A program made the translations under genes and the position numbers. From Bacteroidales bacterium (GTDB taxonomy: Bacteria > Bacteroidota > Bacteroidia > Bacteroidales > JAAYJT01), in contig JAAYJT010000042.1 of the NCBI GenBank assembly GCA_012522795.1, positions 1 through 64,000 of the forward strand: a DNA stretch of 64,000 bases, in the 5' to 3' direction. The notes below the pieces were generated by a model. That model saw nothing but the letters and a program-made list of their open reading frames with translations. It searched no databases and was not told the DNA's origin. Positions 51,692 to 62,393 of the stretch are shown in pieces. Position 1 is the first letter of the stretch. Each line of letters begins with the position of its first letter.

Positions 51692-52873
51692 TCAGTCTTT
51701 TGATTGATGCATCTCAATTTTTTTATTTATTTCTTTAAGCTTATCATACTCATTCATTCTAGTATAAATCTCTTTCAATGAAACCATTGTACTAAAATCA
51801 TCCGGCTGAAGTTCAATAGCTTTTTCGAGTGTAGGCATCGCCAGTTCAAGGTACTTATTAGCTTGTCCTAATAACTCATCATACTTTTCCTGCTCTGATA
51901 AAGGAAGCTTGTTAGCTTCTTCAATAAGTATAGCTGCCGAGTTAACATAAAGTGCGCCAAGGTTATAAACTGCATCAAAGTATTCAGGATTAAGATCAAT
52001 GGCTTTTTTATATGATTCTTCTGCCTTAGCAAAATATTCACTGCCAGAATCGGAATATTTGCTCCTTAACTGATCATAAGCTACCCCAACAGCAAAAAAG
52101 ATAGTTGGATTGGTGTCGTCTTTTGTTACAGCTATTTCCAGATTTTCAAGAGCCTTTTCAACATCACCTGTTAGTAAATATACATTTATCTCATTGATTA
52201 ACAGGTTGAAGTCATCAGGATGAATTTCTCTTCCCTCTTTAATGTAGTTCAAACCTCCAACGGTATCACCCTTAGCCATATGGATCTTACTTAATGAAAC
52301 AAAGACTTCTGGTGTGTTAAAGCCCATCTTCATGAGGTCTTTGTAGCTTTTTTCAGCAACTTCATTTTCATCTGCCAGTTCAGCGGTAAGAGCAACATTA
52401 TATAAAGCCATGGTATCAGCGCTTCCCATCATTTCACTTACAACAACCGAATGTTGAAAAGCATGCATAGCATCTTTAAATGATTTTGAATTGTACGCAT
52501 CAACGCCAAGTATATAGTATTGCTCACTTATCACAAACAGATTTGTGAGAATATCAGTATAAAACTCTTTTGATTTGTCATATTCCTGAGCTTTCTGATA
52601 GGCTTCCAAAGCAGTTTCAAGAGCATTGTCATCCAGTGCTTTGTACTCAGGTTTCTCGCTCATATGAATCGAAAGATAGATATTACCCCTGTAGAACCAG
52701 GCTTTGGCGTCTTCTTTGGTTGTTGGATGTTCAATGGTTTTGTCAATAAATTCTTTCGCTCTGTCCAATTTACCATTACGAAGGTAATTAAAGGCAGAGG
52801 TTCGGTTGTTTCTTTGACCGATAGCAATGCCGGTGATGAAAACAAAAACTAAAAATAATCCTAATCTTTTCAT
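51692..52873 (-). CDS. Secreted TPR-repeat protein
   Basis: The ATG at 52873 gives a signal peptide (MKRLGLFLVFVFITGIAIGQ); the frame is open back to 52936, but those 21 extra residues do not fit. The 393-residue protein is made of TPR repeats, for example AFNYLRNGKLDRAKEFIDKT, ARFYRGNIYL-like AWFYRGNIYLSIHM, DVEKALENLEIAVTKDD, YKKAIDLNPEYFDAVYNLGA and EKAIELQPDDFSTMVSLKEI. It has no enzyme domain and is probably a periplasmic or outer-membrane-associated scaffold. It lies 102 bases behind gyrA on the same strand and has its own terminator. Confidence 0.85.
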   Translation of the reverse strand: MKRLGLFLVFVFITGIAIGQRNNRTSAFNYLRNGKLDRAKEFIDKTIEHPTTKEDAKAWFYRGNIYLSIHMSEKPEYKALDDNALETALEAYQKAQEYDKSKEFYTDILTNLFVISEQYYILGVDAYNSKSFKDAMHAFQHSVVVSEMMGSADTMALYNVALTAELADENEVAEKSYKDLMKMGFNTPEVFVSLSKIHMAKGDTVGGLNYIKEGREIHPDDFNLLINEINVYLLTGDVEKALENLEIAVTKDDTNPTIFFAVGVAYDQLRSKYSDSGSEYFAKAEESYKKAIDLNPEYFDAVYNLGALYVNSAAILIEEANKLPLSEQEKYDELLGQANKYLELAMPTLEKAIELQPDDFSTMVSLKEIYTRMNEYDKLKEINKKIEMHQSKD

Positions 52874-52975
52874 TGTTTCGTAATTTAGAGTGGTTAAAGT
52901 TTGCTGCAAAACTACACTGTTTGCTTTTATTTCCAAAATTCTGATTAATTAGTTAACAAATATTGTTTTTAAGTT

Positions 52976-55513
52976 TTAAATAATATCTGAATTCTCATCT
53001 GTTAGTTCATCTGTTAGTTCATCATTCACGGTGTTTTTCTCATTCACATCCTCGTCTTCTTCCTGATCTACTTTAGTAACAGCCGCTATACTATCACCCT
53101 CTTTAATATTTATCACCCTAACGCCCTGTGTTGCTCTTCCAATCACCGGTAACGATGAAACCGGAAGTCTAATTAACAACCCTGCCCTGCTTATGATCAT
53201 CAGATGATTTTCGTTAATTACATTCTTTACCGCAATTAGCTTGCCAGTTTTCTCAGTTATGTTAATTGTTTTTACACCTTTGCCTCCCCTTCCTGTAATT
53301 CTGTAATCATTAACCCTTGACCTTTTGCCATACCCGTTTGAAGAAACTACAAGAATATCATACTTGTCATCTTCTAAACAAATCATTCCAATTACCTCAT
53401 TATCAGGTTCTGACAAGGTAATTCCCTTTACTCCACTGGCATTTCTACCCATTGGTCTGACAGTATTTTCATTAAATCTTATAGCTCTTCCTTCTTTGGT
53501 CGCAAGAATTATTTCACTGCTTCCGTTTGTAAGCCGCGCTTCAATTAATTCATCATTTTCACGTATTGTGATAGCATTTATTCCGTTCACTCTTGGGCGT
53601 GAATAGGCTTCAAGCGATGTTTTCTTGATTATTCCTTTTTTAGTACAGAGAATAATGTAGTTATTGTTGATGTATTCTTCATCGCTGAGGCTGTGAACAT
53701 TTATATATGCCTTAACCTTATCGTCAGGTTCAATATTAATAAGGTTTTGCATTGCCCTTCCCTTTGAACTTTTAGTTCCTTCAGGAACTTCAAAAACCCT
53801 TAGCCAGAAACATCTGCCTTTTTCAGTAAAAAATAAAATATAATTATGTGCTGTAGCTACAAACAAATGTTCAACAAAATCTTCATCCCTTACTTCACTG
53901 CCTTTCGCGCCGCGCCCTCCCCTGTGCTGTACCCTGTATTCCACCAGCGAAGTACGTTTGATATACCCAAGGTGTGAGATACTAACTACCATACTTTCAT
54001 TGGCTATGGTATCTTCAATTCTGAAATCTTTTGCTGAATAAACTATGTCGGTTTTGGGTTCGTCACCGTATTTATCTCTTATCTCGATTAATTCATTCTT
54101 AATAAGCTCCATTCTCAAGCCTTCATCAGCAAGCAAGCTTTTCAGATATTCGATTTGCTTCATCAATTCTTCATACTCTTCTTTTATCTTTCCCCTCTCA
54201 AGTCCGGTTAATCTCTGCAATCTCATGTCCAGAATAGCTTTTGCCTGTACTTCAGTAAGACCGAATTCCTGCATCAACCCATTTTTTGCTTCATCCGGAG
54301 TTTGAGACGCACGAATAAGCGCTATTACTTCATCAAGATGATCGAGTGCTATAAGCAAACCCTCAAGAATATGAGCCCGCTTTTCAGCTTCCTTCAATTC
54401 AAACTCGGTCCTTCTGACTACAACTTCATGACGATGTTCAACAAATGCAGCAATTATCTCTTTAAGATTCAAGGTTTTAGGTCTGCCCTTCACCAAAGCC
54501 ACATTATTAACACTAAATGAGGATTGCAGAGCAGTATATTGATATAATTTGTTTAAAACCACATTGGCAACAGCATCGCGTTTGAGTTCGTAAACAATGC
54601 GTAGACCCTGGCGATTTGATTCATCACGTATATCTGATATTCCCTCAATTCTTCTGTCTTCAGCCAATTCAGCAGTTTTCCGGATCATTTCGGCTTTATT
54701 AACCTGATAAGGAATTGATGAAACTATTATACTTTCACGCCCGTTAGCATCCTCTTCTATTTTTGCCTCACCTCTTATTATAACTCTTCCTTTACCTGTT
54801 TCGTAAGCTTCAATAACCCCATCGTACCCATATATTACCCCACCTGTTGGAAAATCAGGTCCTTTTATGATCTTCATCAAATCAGGAATACTTATCTCAT
54901 TATCATCAATATATGCTATTGTTCCATTTATTACTTCAGTAAGATTATGAGGTGGCATATTGGTTGCCATTCCAACAGCAATTCCTGAAGCACCGTTCAC
55001 AAGCAAATTAGGGATACGGGTAGGCAGTACTACCGGTTCATAAAGACTATCATCAAAATTAAGCTGAAAATCAACTGTCTCCTTATTAATATCGGCAAGC
55101 ATTTCTTCAGCTATCTTTTTTAGTTTGGCTTCTGTATATCGCATTGCTGCAGGGCTGTCGCCGTCAATTGAGCCGAAATTTCCCTGCCCATCAATCAAAG
55201 GATAACGCAACGACCATTCCTGAGCCATCCTCACCATTGCATCATAAACAGAGGTGTCACCATGAGGGTGGAATTTTCCAAGCACCTCCCCTACTATTCT
55301 GGCAGATTTTTTATAAGGTCTGTTCGATAAAGTTCCCAATTCAAGCATTCCAAACAGAACTCTGCGATGTACGGGCTTTAAACCATCCCTGACATCAGGC
55401 AGCGCTCGTGACACAATTACTGACATTGAATAGTCAATATAAGCTGCCTTCATCTGGTTCTCAATATTTACCCTTATAATTCTTTCAGTAGTTGGATTTA
55501 ATTCTTCATTCAT
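52976..55513 (-). CDS. gyrA: DNA gyrase subunit A
   Basis: An 845-residue type II topoisomerase subunit that breaks and rejoins DNA with GyrB. The catalytic tyrosine is Y126 in AAMRYTEAK. The quinolone region reads [13 protein letters not shown] (84-96), with Thr87 at the E. coli Ser83 position and Asp91 at the Asp87 position. The C-terminal beta-pinwheel holds the GyrA box in [10 protein letters not shown] (about 540-550), which marks gyrase rather than topoisomerase IV. An acidic tail ([10 protein letters not shown], repeated DELTDE) ends the protein. All catalytic parts are intact. Confidence 0.97.
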   Translation of the reverse strand: MNEELNPTTERIIRVNIENQMKAAYIDYSMSVIVSRALPDVRDGLKPVHRRVLFGMLELGTLSNRPYKKSARIVGEVLGKFHPHGDTSVYDAMVRMAQEWSLRYPLIDGQGNFGSIDGDSPAAMRYTEAKLKKIAEEMLADINKETVDFQLNFDDSLYEPVVLPTRIPNLLVNGASGIAVGMATNMPPHNLTEVINGTIAYIDDNEISIPDLMKIIKGPDFPTGGVIYGYDGVIEAYETGKGRVIIRGEAKIEEDANGRESIIVSSIPYQVNKAEMIRKTAELAEDRRIEGISDIRDESNRQGLRIVYELKRDAVANVVLNKLYQYTALQSSFSVNNVALVKGRPKTLNLKEIIAAFVEHRHEVVVRRTEFELKEAEKRAHILEGLLIALDHLDEVIALIRASQTPDEAKNGLMQEFGLTEVQAKAILDMRLQRLTGLERGKIKEEYEELMKQIEYLKSLLADEGLRMELIKNELIEIRDKYGDEPKTDIVYSAKDFRIEDTIANESMVVSISHLGYIKRTSLVEYRVQHRGGRGAKGSEVRDEDFVEHLFVATAHNYILFFTEKGRCFWLRVFEVPEGTKSSKGRAMQNLINIEPDDKVKAYINVHSLSDEEYINNNYIILCTKKGIIKKTSLEAYSRPRVNGINAITIRENDELIEARLTNGSSEIILATKEGRAIRFNENTVRPMGRNASGVKGITLSEPDNEVIGMICLEDDKYDILVVSSNGYGKRSRVNDYRITGRGGKGVKTINITEKTGKLIAVKNVINENHLMIISRAGLLIRLPVSSLPVIGRATQGVRVINIKEGDSIAAVTKVDQEEDEDVNEKNTVNDELTDELTDENSDII

Positions 55514-55989
55514 TTTTTTTAATCTTTCTTTTTCTCCTTTTTATGTTAGAATTCTTGAAAATATTGCTAATAGCAAATCCTAACAAGCTTATTATCAAAT
55601 AATTATATAAACTTATATTAAAACACGAATTTACGGATTTTTTTTTAATCAGAGCCAAAATATAATTGATAGATTATTAACAAGTTATTATATTATAAAT
55701 CAGCATATTAATTTGCCAAACCAATAAAAACAAAATTGAGCTACGACATTGCTGTTCAAAACAAATGAAAACTGTTTTTCGTTTTATAGCTGTTTGAAAC
55801 ATTGATAGTATGTAATTGTTATAACTTTGTGTCGGATTGGTACAAATTGTCATGTCAGTCTGGTTGATTTCAATATTTCGGCAAGGCTTTTGATAATAAT
55901 AATATTAACTAATAAGGATAGTTTAATACTAATTGATATTTTAAGTCTAATTCATTGTAAATAAGTATATTATAACATATTGTAAATAA
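55514..55989. other. Divergent gyrA-clpC intergenic region
   Basis: A 476-base AT-rich gap between two divergent genes. It holds a TAACTTTG box for clpC at 55822-55829 and an AAAGGAG stretch upstream of gyrA (minus strand, near 55535-55541). No gene or structured RNA was seen. Confidence 0.5.
55822..55829 (+). promoter_or_regulatory. Bacteroidota -7 box (TAACTTTG)
   Basis: Matches TAnnTTTG; a TTTG at 55793-55796 lies 25 bases upstream. The clpC ATG is 160 bases further, implying a long leader. Confidence 0.4.
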
Positions 55990-58554
55990 ATGGAAGCGAA
56001 ATTCTCACAACGTGTAAAGGACGTTTTGTCATATAGCAGAGAAGAAGCCATGCGACTTGGAAATGATACCGTGGGCGTAGAGCACCTCCTTCTTGGTATC
56101 ATTCGTGAAGGTAATGGTTTGGCTATACAAGTTATCAAAGAAATGAGCTTTGATCTGGATTCTTTAAAAATAGAAATCGAAAATTCAATTTCTGTTTCAG
56201 GCAGAAAAGTACGCTCGCATGATAATCTACCCCTTTCAAAGCAGGCTGAGCGTGCATTGAAGCTCACTTATCTTGAATCTAAACTATTAAACAGTGAACT
56301 TATTGGCACTGAACATCTCTTGCTGGCAATACTTAAAGACGAAGACAATATTGTATCTCAGATTTTTCTTAGAAGCAACTATGAATACACGGATTTTAAA
56401 TCAAAATTAGAACGTATAGTTAAGCGAAGAAAAAAGATTAAAGAAGAGGATGATATCCAACCAGATATTTCTTTAAAATATCCTGGAGATACTACAGATG
56501 ATGATCCTGAAGATAAACCTTATGAAAGAAGAGGTAGAAGACCGGGAGATTCAAAATCAAAAACTCCTGTCCTGGATAATTTTGGCAGAGATTTAACACG
56601 GGCTGCTGAAGAAGGGCGCCTTGATCCCATTGTTGGAAGGGAAAAAGAATTAGAACGAATAGCTCAGATCCTTAGCCGTAGAAAGAAAAATAATCCAGTT
56701 TTAATTGGTGAGCCCGGCGTGGGCAAATCAGCAATTGCCGAAGGTCTCGCACTTAGGATTATTGATCGTAAAGTAAGCAGGGCTTTATTTAATAAGCGTG
56801 TATTTACTCTTGATCTGGCATCAATTGTAGCAGGAACAAAATATCGCGGACAGTTTGAAGAGCGTATGAAAGCTTTATTAAGTGAACTTGAAAAGAATCG
56901 TAATATTATTCTTTTCATTGATGAACTTCATACCATTGTAGGAGCCGGAAATGCTTCCGGATCTCTGGATGCTTCAAATATGTTCAAACCTGCTCTTGCC
57001 CGTGGTGAAATTCAGTGTATAGGTGCAACAACCCTTGACGAATATCGTCAGCATATTGAAAAAGATGGTGCCCTGGAACGCCGCTTTCAGAAGATCATGG
57101 TAGATCCTACCACTCCTGAAGAAACAGTTGACATCCTTCAGAATATAAAGGAAAAATATGAGGACCATCATTTTGTAAAATATACTGATGATGCCATCAA
57201 TGCCTGTGTTTCACTTACACAGCGTTATATCAGTGACAGATATCTGCCCGATAAGGCTATTGATGCCCTTGATGAAGCCGGGGCAAGAGTACATATTACC
57301 AATATTCGTGTTCCGAACGACATTATTACTATGGAAGAGCGTATTGATGAAGTAAAAGATTTGAAGGTTAAGTCAATAAGTAGTCAAAAATTTGAAAAGG
57401 CAGCTGAATATCGAGATACTGAACGCAAATTACAGCAGGAACTGGAGGTTATTAAAAAGAAATGGGAAGAAGAATCAAAAACTCATCGCGAAACAGTTAA
57501 AGAAGAAGATGTAGCTGAGATAGTAGCAATGATGACAGGGGTTCCTGTTCAGCGAATAGCACAAAACGAAAGTGAACGATTGATAAAGATGGAATCAGAA
57601 CTTGCCAATTCGGTTATAGGACAGGATGATGCAATTAAGAAAATTGTAAAAGCTATAAGAAGGAACCGTGCAGGACTTAAAGATCCTAATAAACCGATAG
57701 GAACATTTATCTTCCTTGGTCCTACCGGAGTTGGTAAAACTCATCTGGCCAAAATACTTGCAAAATACCTGTTTGACAGTGTTGATGCCCTGGTAAGGAT
57801 TGATATGAGTGAGTATATGGAGAAGTTTTCAGTTTCAAGGCTAGTTGGAGCCCCTCCGGGATATGTTGGTTATGAAGAAGGTGGACAACTAACTGAAAGA
57901 GTCAGACGCAAACCTTATTCAATTGTTCTTTTGGATGAAATTGAAAAAGCTCATCCGGATATTTTCCATATCCTGCTACAGGTTCTTGACGATGGACAAT
58001 TAACTGATAGCCTGGGAAGAAGGGTGGACTTCAAAAATACAATCCTTATCATGACTTCCAACATAGGTTCACGTCAACTGAAGGATTTCGGTCAGGGTGT
58101 TGGTTTCGCAACTACAGCACGTCGTGGAGCTTCGGCTGATTATGCAAGAAGTATCATTGAAAACGCTCTGAAAAAGACATTTGCTCCTGAATTTATTAAT
58201 CGTATTGATGATATTATCATTTTTGATCCTCTGGAACGCGATTCTATTCACAAGATCATTGAAATTGAACTCAATAATCTCTTTGAAAGAACAAAACAAA
58301 TGGATTATACTGTGGAAGTAACTGAGCAGGCAAAGGATTTCATTGTTGAAAAAGGCTGGGATTCGCAATATGGGGCAAGACCACTGAAAAGAGCGATCCA
58401 AAAATATATTGAAGATGAACTTGCTGAGGCTATTATTACATCAAAAGCCACAGCTGGAGATCATATTCTTGTGGATCACCGTAAAGGTGAAGAAAAGCTC
58501 GACTTTACGGTCATAAAGAAAGAAATTGTTATCGAAAAGGAAAAAGAAAAATAG
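55990..58554 (+). CDS. clpC: Clp protease ATP-binding subunit ClpC
   Basis: An 854-residue Hsp100 unfoldase that feeds proteins to ClpP. The double Clp_N domain (1-145) is followed by an acidic linker. The first AAA+ module has Walker A GEPGVGKS (240-247) and Walker B FIDELHT. A UVR/middle motif (about 450-490, SSQKFEKAAEYRDTERKLQ) separates ClpC from ClpA and ClpB. The second module has GPTGVGKT (about 577-584), followed by DEIEKAHPD and the GARPLKRAI sensor arginine. A ClpP-docking loop lies near GQGVGF. No clpP gene is in the window. Confidence 0.95.
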   Translation: MEAKFSQRVKDVLSYSREEAMRLGNDTVGVEHLLLGIIREGNGLAIQVIKEMSFDLDSLKIEIENSISVSGRKVRSHDNLPLSKQAERALKLTYLESKLLNSELIGTEHLLLAILKDEDNIVSQIFLRSNYEYTDFKSKLERIVKRRKKIKEEDDIQPDISLKYPGDTTDDDPEDKPYERRGRRPGDSKSKTPVLDNFGRDLTRAAEEGRLDPIVGREKELERIAQILSRRKKNNPVLIGEPGVGKSAIAEGLALRIIDRKVSRALFNKRVFTLDLASIVAGTKYRGQFEERMKALLSELEKNRNIILFIDELHTIVGAGNASGSLDASNMFKPALARGEIQCIGATTLDEYRQHIEKDGALERRFQKIMVDPTTPEETVDILQNIKEKYEDHHFVKYTDDAINACVSLTQRYISDRYLPDKAIDALDEAGARVHITNIRVPNDIITMEERIDEVKDLKVKSISSQKFEKAAEYRDTERKLQQELEVIKKKWEEESKTHRETVKEEDVAEIVAMMTGVPVQRIAQNESERLIKMESELANSVIGQDDAIKKIVKAIRRNRAGLKDPNKPIGTFIFLGPTGVGKTHLAKILAKYLFDSVDALVRIDMSEYMEKFSVSRLVGAPPGYVGYEEGGQLTERVRRKPYSIVLLDEIEKAHPDIFHILLQVLDDGQLTDSLGRRVDFKNTILIMTSNIGSRQLKDFGQGVGFATTARRGASADYARSIIENALKKTFAPEFINRIDDIIIFDPLERDSIHKIIEIELNNLFERTKQMDYTVEVTEQAKDFIVEKGWDSQYGARPLKRAIQKYIEDELAEAIITSKATAGDHILVDHRKGEEKLDFTVIKKEIVIEKEKEK

Positions 58555-58619
58555 AAATTCTGAAAGATTAGTTCATAAAAACTAAAAAAGGCAATTACCG
58601 GCGTTTTTGCCGCATTATT

Positions 58620-60338
58620 CTATTCAATATAGCTCTGGTTCTTATAACCACTTAGATCATTAGCTGAGAAGTTATTAATGAAGCTGATATTAGCTACATT
58701 TTCTGATCTGGCTTTTCTAATAAAAATTTCGGCAGGGGAAGTATATTTTCTATTCCTCTCGGCATCAAGTAATAGCAAGTATCCCATTATAATATTACCA
58801 GCCATTTCAACAAGGCGGCGTGCGTGAAAATCAAATAATTCGTTATCATCGAATTCGTTAACTCTGTTCACTGCTTTCTCGTACTGATCAGTCATTTTTA
58901 GCAAAATGTTTTTAATATATTCCAATTCAGGATGTATAGGTCGAGATGCATATTCCTGCATCAGTTTTAGATAAGCACCATTGCCTACACCCTTAATAGC
59001 AGCTACCACCTGTAGTTGCGATGTTCCTTCGTAAATAGTGGTAATACGTGCATCCCTGTAGAGACGCTCAACAGGGAAATCCTTCATATATCCGGTACCG
59101 CCATGTATCTGAATGGCATCGTAAGTAATCTGATTACAATATTCACTTGCAAACAGCTTTATCATTGGAGTAAGAATATCAGCATTACGACTATAATATT
59201 TCTGTTCATTTCTTTCTTCGTTTGTCAGCTTGCGAGTTTCAGCCAGATAGTTGTATGCCTTATAAATATCAACAAACCGGGATGTTTCGTATAACAATGA
59301 TCTTGCCGCATGAATTTTTACCTGCATCATAGTAAGCATCTCATACACAGCAGGATATTTGATAATGGGTTTTCCAAATTGCTCGCGTTCACCGGCATAT
59401 TTTAATGCTTCGCGATAAGCAGCCTCAGCTATTCCCACTGACTGTGCGCCTACTCCCAGGCGGGCTGAATTCATCAGCGACATAACATATTTTATCAAAC
59501 CCATACGGGTATCACCAATCAGTGTGGAAGGTGCATTGTTGAACACTATTTCGCAGGTTGGTGAGCCTTTAATACCAAGTTTATTTTCTATTCTACGGAT
59601 CTTGACAGCTTTAGCTGTGCGATCGTAAATAAAAAGTGAAAGTCCGCGGGCATCGGTAGTACCCTCTTCAGTGCGAGCCAGTACCAGTGAAATATCAGCA
59701 TCGCCATTTGTAATAAAACGTTTTACTCCGTTCAGATACCATTTACCGGAAACCTGGTCGTATGTAGCTTTTAACTGCACCGACTGGAGGTCAGAGCCTG
59801 CATCAGGTTCAGTAAGTATCATGGCTGCGGTGGCTCCTTTGTTGAAACACGGCAAATATTGTTCTTTTATCTCATCAGATGCAAATTCATGAATGGTTTC
59901 AGCACAATCCTGTAATCCCCAAATATTGGCAAATCCGCCATCGGCGCGCGAAACTATCTCGGCAGACATTACATAAGGAACTATGGGAAAGTTCAGCCCA
60001 TCATATTTTCTTGGAAGTGATAGTCCTACCAGACCTGCTTTTACAAGAACATCATGGTTTTCCCTTGTTCCCGGAGCATATTTAACTTCATTATTAACTA
60101 GTTCCGGTCCGGTTTTATCAACTTCTTCAGCATTAGGATGAATGACTTCGCCTGAGATTTCACCAATAATCTCCAGAACCTTCTCATAACTATCAATGGC
60201 ATCTTCATAATCGAGAGGTGCATGATCATAAAGCTCTCTTTCTGAGAAATTATCTTCTTTCAGGCTGACAATTTTCTGCATAAAAGGATGGGTGAGATGA
60301 AATTTAAGATGTTCGTTATCATTAAAAAAATTTGCCAT
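58620..60338 (-). CDS. Acyl-CoA dehydrogenase family protein, long form
   Basis: A 572-residue flavoprotein, longer than the usual 380 because of an N-terminal extension and about 130 extra C-terminal residues, a common Bacteroidota form. The FAD and substrate regions are LTEPDAGSDLQSVQLKA, FITNGDADIS, GIKGSPTCEIVF and the late QIHGGTGYMKDFPVERLYRD with TTIYEGTSQLQ (the segment that carries the catalytic acid in many members). It oxidises an acyl-CoA and passes electrons to ETF. The etfA gene lies 26 bases upstream, so they form one operon. Chain-length or branched substrate is not known. Confidence 0.9.
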   Translation of the reverse strand: MANFFNDNEHLKFHLTHPFMQKIVSLKEDNFSERELYDHAPLDYEDAIDSYEKVLEIIGEISGEVIHPNAEEVDKTGPELVNNEVKYAPGTRENHDVLVKAGLVGLSLPRKYDGLNFPIVPYVMSAEIVSRADGGFANIWGLQDCAETIHEFASDEIKEQYLPCFNKGATAAMILTEPDAGSDLQSVQLKATYDQVSGKWYLNGVKRFITNGDADISLVLARTEEGTTDARGLSLFIYDRTAKAVKIRRIENKLGIKGSPTCEIVFNNAPSTLIGDTRMGLIKYVMSLMNSARLGVGAQSVGIAEAAYREALKYAGEREQFGKPIIKYPAVYEMLTMMQVKIHAARSLLYETSRFVDIYKAYNYLAETRKLTNEERNEQKYYSRNADILTPMIKLFASEYCNQITYDAIQIHGGTGYMKDFPVERLYRDARITTIYEGTSQLQVVAAIKGVGNGAYLKLMQEYASRPIHPELEYIKNILLKMTDQYEKAVNRVNEFDDNELFDFHARRLVEMAGNIIMGYLLLLDAERNRKYTSPAEIFIRKARSENVANISFINNFSANDLSGYKNQSYIE

Positions 60339-60364
60339 TGTTCAAATGTTTGATTTTTAATCTT

Positions 60365-61390
60365 TTACTTTGAGTTCTTACGATAAAAACTGATAATTTT
60401 AGGAATAACCTCGGCTGTATCACCAATGATTGTATAATCCGCAATTGCATTAATCGGTGCATTTGGGTCCGTATTTATTGAAATAACCTGGGCTGACTGG
60501 TCCATTCCTGCTCTATGCTGGACTGCACCGGAAATTCCACAAGCAATATAGAGTTTGGGTCTAACGGTAATACCGGTTTGCCCTATTTGCCTTTCGGGTT
60601 CAGCGTAACCAGCATCAACGGCAGCACGTGATGCACCAACCTCAGCTCCAAGCACTTCTGCAAGCTGAAATAAGAGATCAAAATTCTCTTTCGAACTAAC
60701 ACCATATCCTCCAGCAACAATGATCTGTGAATTCTTAAAATCAACTTTGCTTTTTTCAATATGTTGTTCAATGATACTTACACTAAAATCATTGTCGCTT
60801 AATATTGAATTAACATCAATTTTTTTGACCGTACCTTTATGTTTAGGATTGAAAATTTCTTTTTTCATCACACCTTCGCGCACTGTAGCCATTTGCGGAC
60901 GGGTTTCAGGATTTATAATGGTAGCAATTATATTACCTCCAAAAGCAGGCCGTATCTGATAAAGCAAATTCTTGTATTCTCTTTGAGTTCGATTTTCGGT
61001 ATGATCACCAATTTCAAGACTTGTACAATCGGCTGTAAGCCCACATTTAAGGGCGGAAGCAATGCGTGGCGCCAGATCACGCCCAATTGAAGTGGCTCCA
61101 AACAACACTATTTCAGGTTTTTCTTTCTCAAAAACATGTTTTAAGATAGAGGCATGAGGTAGGGTAAGATAGGGAAACAAATTATCATGAGACGCTATAT
61201 GAGCCACATCAACCCCAAAAGGAAATACTGCCGGAGCAATTGATGCCGATTTTGAACTTCCTATTATTACAGCTTCGAGTCTGACTTTCAACTGGTTTGC
61301 CAGTTTTCTTCCTTTCGAAAGCAGTTCAAGGCTTACCTCAGCTACCTGAGCATCCTCTGTTACTTCGCAATATACAAAAACACTATTCAC
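60365..61390 (-). CDS. etfA: Electron transfer flavoprotein subunit alpha
   Basis: A 341-residue ETF alpha subunit. The C-terminal FAD-binding half has the signature GYGVSSKENFDLLFQLAEVL, GASRAAVDAGY, QIGQTGITVRPKLYIACGIS, GAVQHRAGMD and INTDPNAPINAIADY. The N-terminal half forms the shared fold with EtfB. It takes electrons from acyl-CoA dehydrogenase and hands them to a quinone reductase or, in bifurcating systems, to ferredoxin; sequence alone does not decide here. It sits between etfB and the acyl-CoA dehydrogenase gene in one minus-strand operon. Confidence 0.95.
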   Translation of the reverse strand: MNSVFVYCEVTEDAQVAEVSLELLSKGRKLANQLKVRLEAVIIGSSKSASIAPAVFPFGVDVAHIASHDNLFPYLTLPHASILKHVFEKEKPEIVLFGATSIGRDLAPRIASALKCGLTADCTSLEIGDHTENRTQREYKNLLYQIRPAFGGNIIATIINPETRPQMATVREGVMKKEIFNPKHKGTVKKIDVNSILSDNDFSVSIIEQHIEKSKVDFKNSQIIVAGGYGVSSKENFDLLFQLAEVLGAEVGASRAAVDAGYAEPERQIGQTGITVRPKLYIACGISGAVQHRAGMDQSAQVISINTDPNAPINAIADYTIIGDTAEVIPKIISFYRKNSK

Positions 61391-61450
61391 GTCTGTTATA
61401 TTTATTTTTTTGATCCAATATGAAATTTATCATCAAAACAACCACATTTT

Positions 61451-62320
61451 CTAACCGATTATATGAGCATCAAGTAATTCCTTGACCAAAGCCTCTATTT
61501 CCTGATCAGTACGGATTACCTGGGTAGCTTTATGCTGTAAAACAACGTTTTCAATCTTTTTTACTTTAGTAGGGCTTCCTGATAATCCAAGATGCTCAAC
61601 ATCAGCTTGTATATCTTCAAATCCCCATTCATTGATCTGAAGATAAGGGCGGCTCTGATAAAGTTCAGTATAATCACGTGTTTCAGCTTGCAGCTCAGTA
61701 ACAGAGCGTGCATGTTTGTTTTGCATTACAAGTCGGGCTATCCTTGGTCTGCAATGAGATGCAGAGTTGTGAACCGTAATTGCCAGTGGCATAGTTGCTC
61801 TGACAATTTCAACTCCTTTTTCCAGTCTTCTTTTTATAACAATTTCATCATCGGTAAGTGAAATTATTTCTTCAGCATAAGTAACCTGCGGAATTCCAAG
61901 TTTTTCGGCTGTTTGAGGCCCAACCTGTGCAGTATCTCCGTCAATAGCCTGACGACCGCTTATAATGAGGTTGAAAGGCGCAAGTTTTCTAATTGCGAGC
62001 GAAAGCACATAAGATGTTGCCAGAGTATCGCTTCCGGCAAATTTACGGTCAGTTATCAGATAACCCTTATCTGCTCCGCGGTATAAGCCTTCACGGATGA
62101 TTTCTGCAGCTCGTGCTGGTCCCATCGTAAGTAATATCACTTCAGCGTCAGGTCTGGTATCTTTGATACGTAAAGCCTGTTCAAGTGCGTTAAGATCTTC
62201 GGGATTGAAAATTGCAGGCAGAGCGGCTCTGTTCACCGTTCCATCAGCTTTCATCGCATCCTTTCCAACATTTCTGGTGTCAGGTACTTGTTTGGCTAAA
62301 CAAATTATTCGAAAACTCAT
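61451..62320 (-). CDS. etfB: Electron transfer flavoprotein subunit beta
   Basis: A 289-residue ETF beta subunit. It opens with IICLAKQVPDTRNVGKDAM and has NPEDLNALEQALRIKD, LTMGPARAAEIIREGLYRGA, SGRQAIDGDTAQVGPQ with AEKLG, and the long arm that carries the ETF signature (VEIVRATMPLAITVHNSASH). The N-terminal pocket binds AMP in standard ETFs or a second FAD in bifurcating ones; the loop cannot be settled by eye. It is separated from etfA by 60 bases and from the FabI-like gene by 73 bases. Confidence 0.94.
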   Translation of the reverse strand: MSFRIICLAKQVPDTRNVGKDAMKADGTVNRAALPAIFNPEDLNALEQALRIKDTRPDAEVILLTMGPARAAEIIREGLYRGADKGYLITDRKFAGSDTLATSYVLSLAIRKLAPFNLIISGRQAIDGDTAQVGPQTAEKLGIPQVTYAEEIISLTDDEIVIKRRLEKGVEIVRATMPLAITVHNSASHCRPRIARLVMQNKHARSVTELQAETRDYTELYQSRPYLQINEWGFEDIQADVEHLGLSGSPTKVKKIENVVLQHKATQVIRTDQEIEALVKELLDAHIIG

Positions 62321-62393
62321 AGAAGATTTTTTTTGTTTGAATTAATTTTTGCAAAAATAGAAATTCAGGGCGTCACTTAATCTCCAATACTAA

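Noticed and set aside
58560-58619. Shared terminator between clpC and the acyl-CoA dehydrogenase gene
   Set aside because: Only a four-base CGGC/GCCG stem is present, too weak to call.
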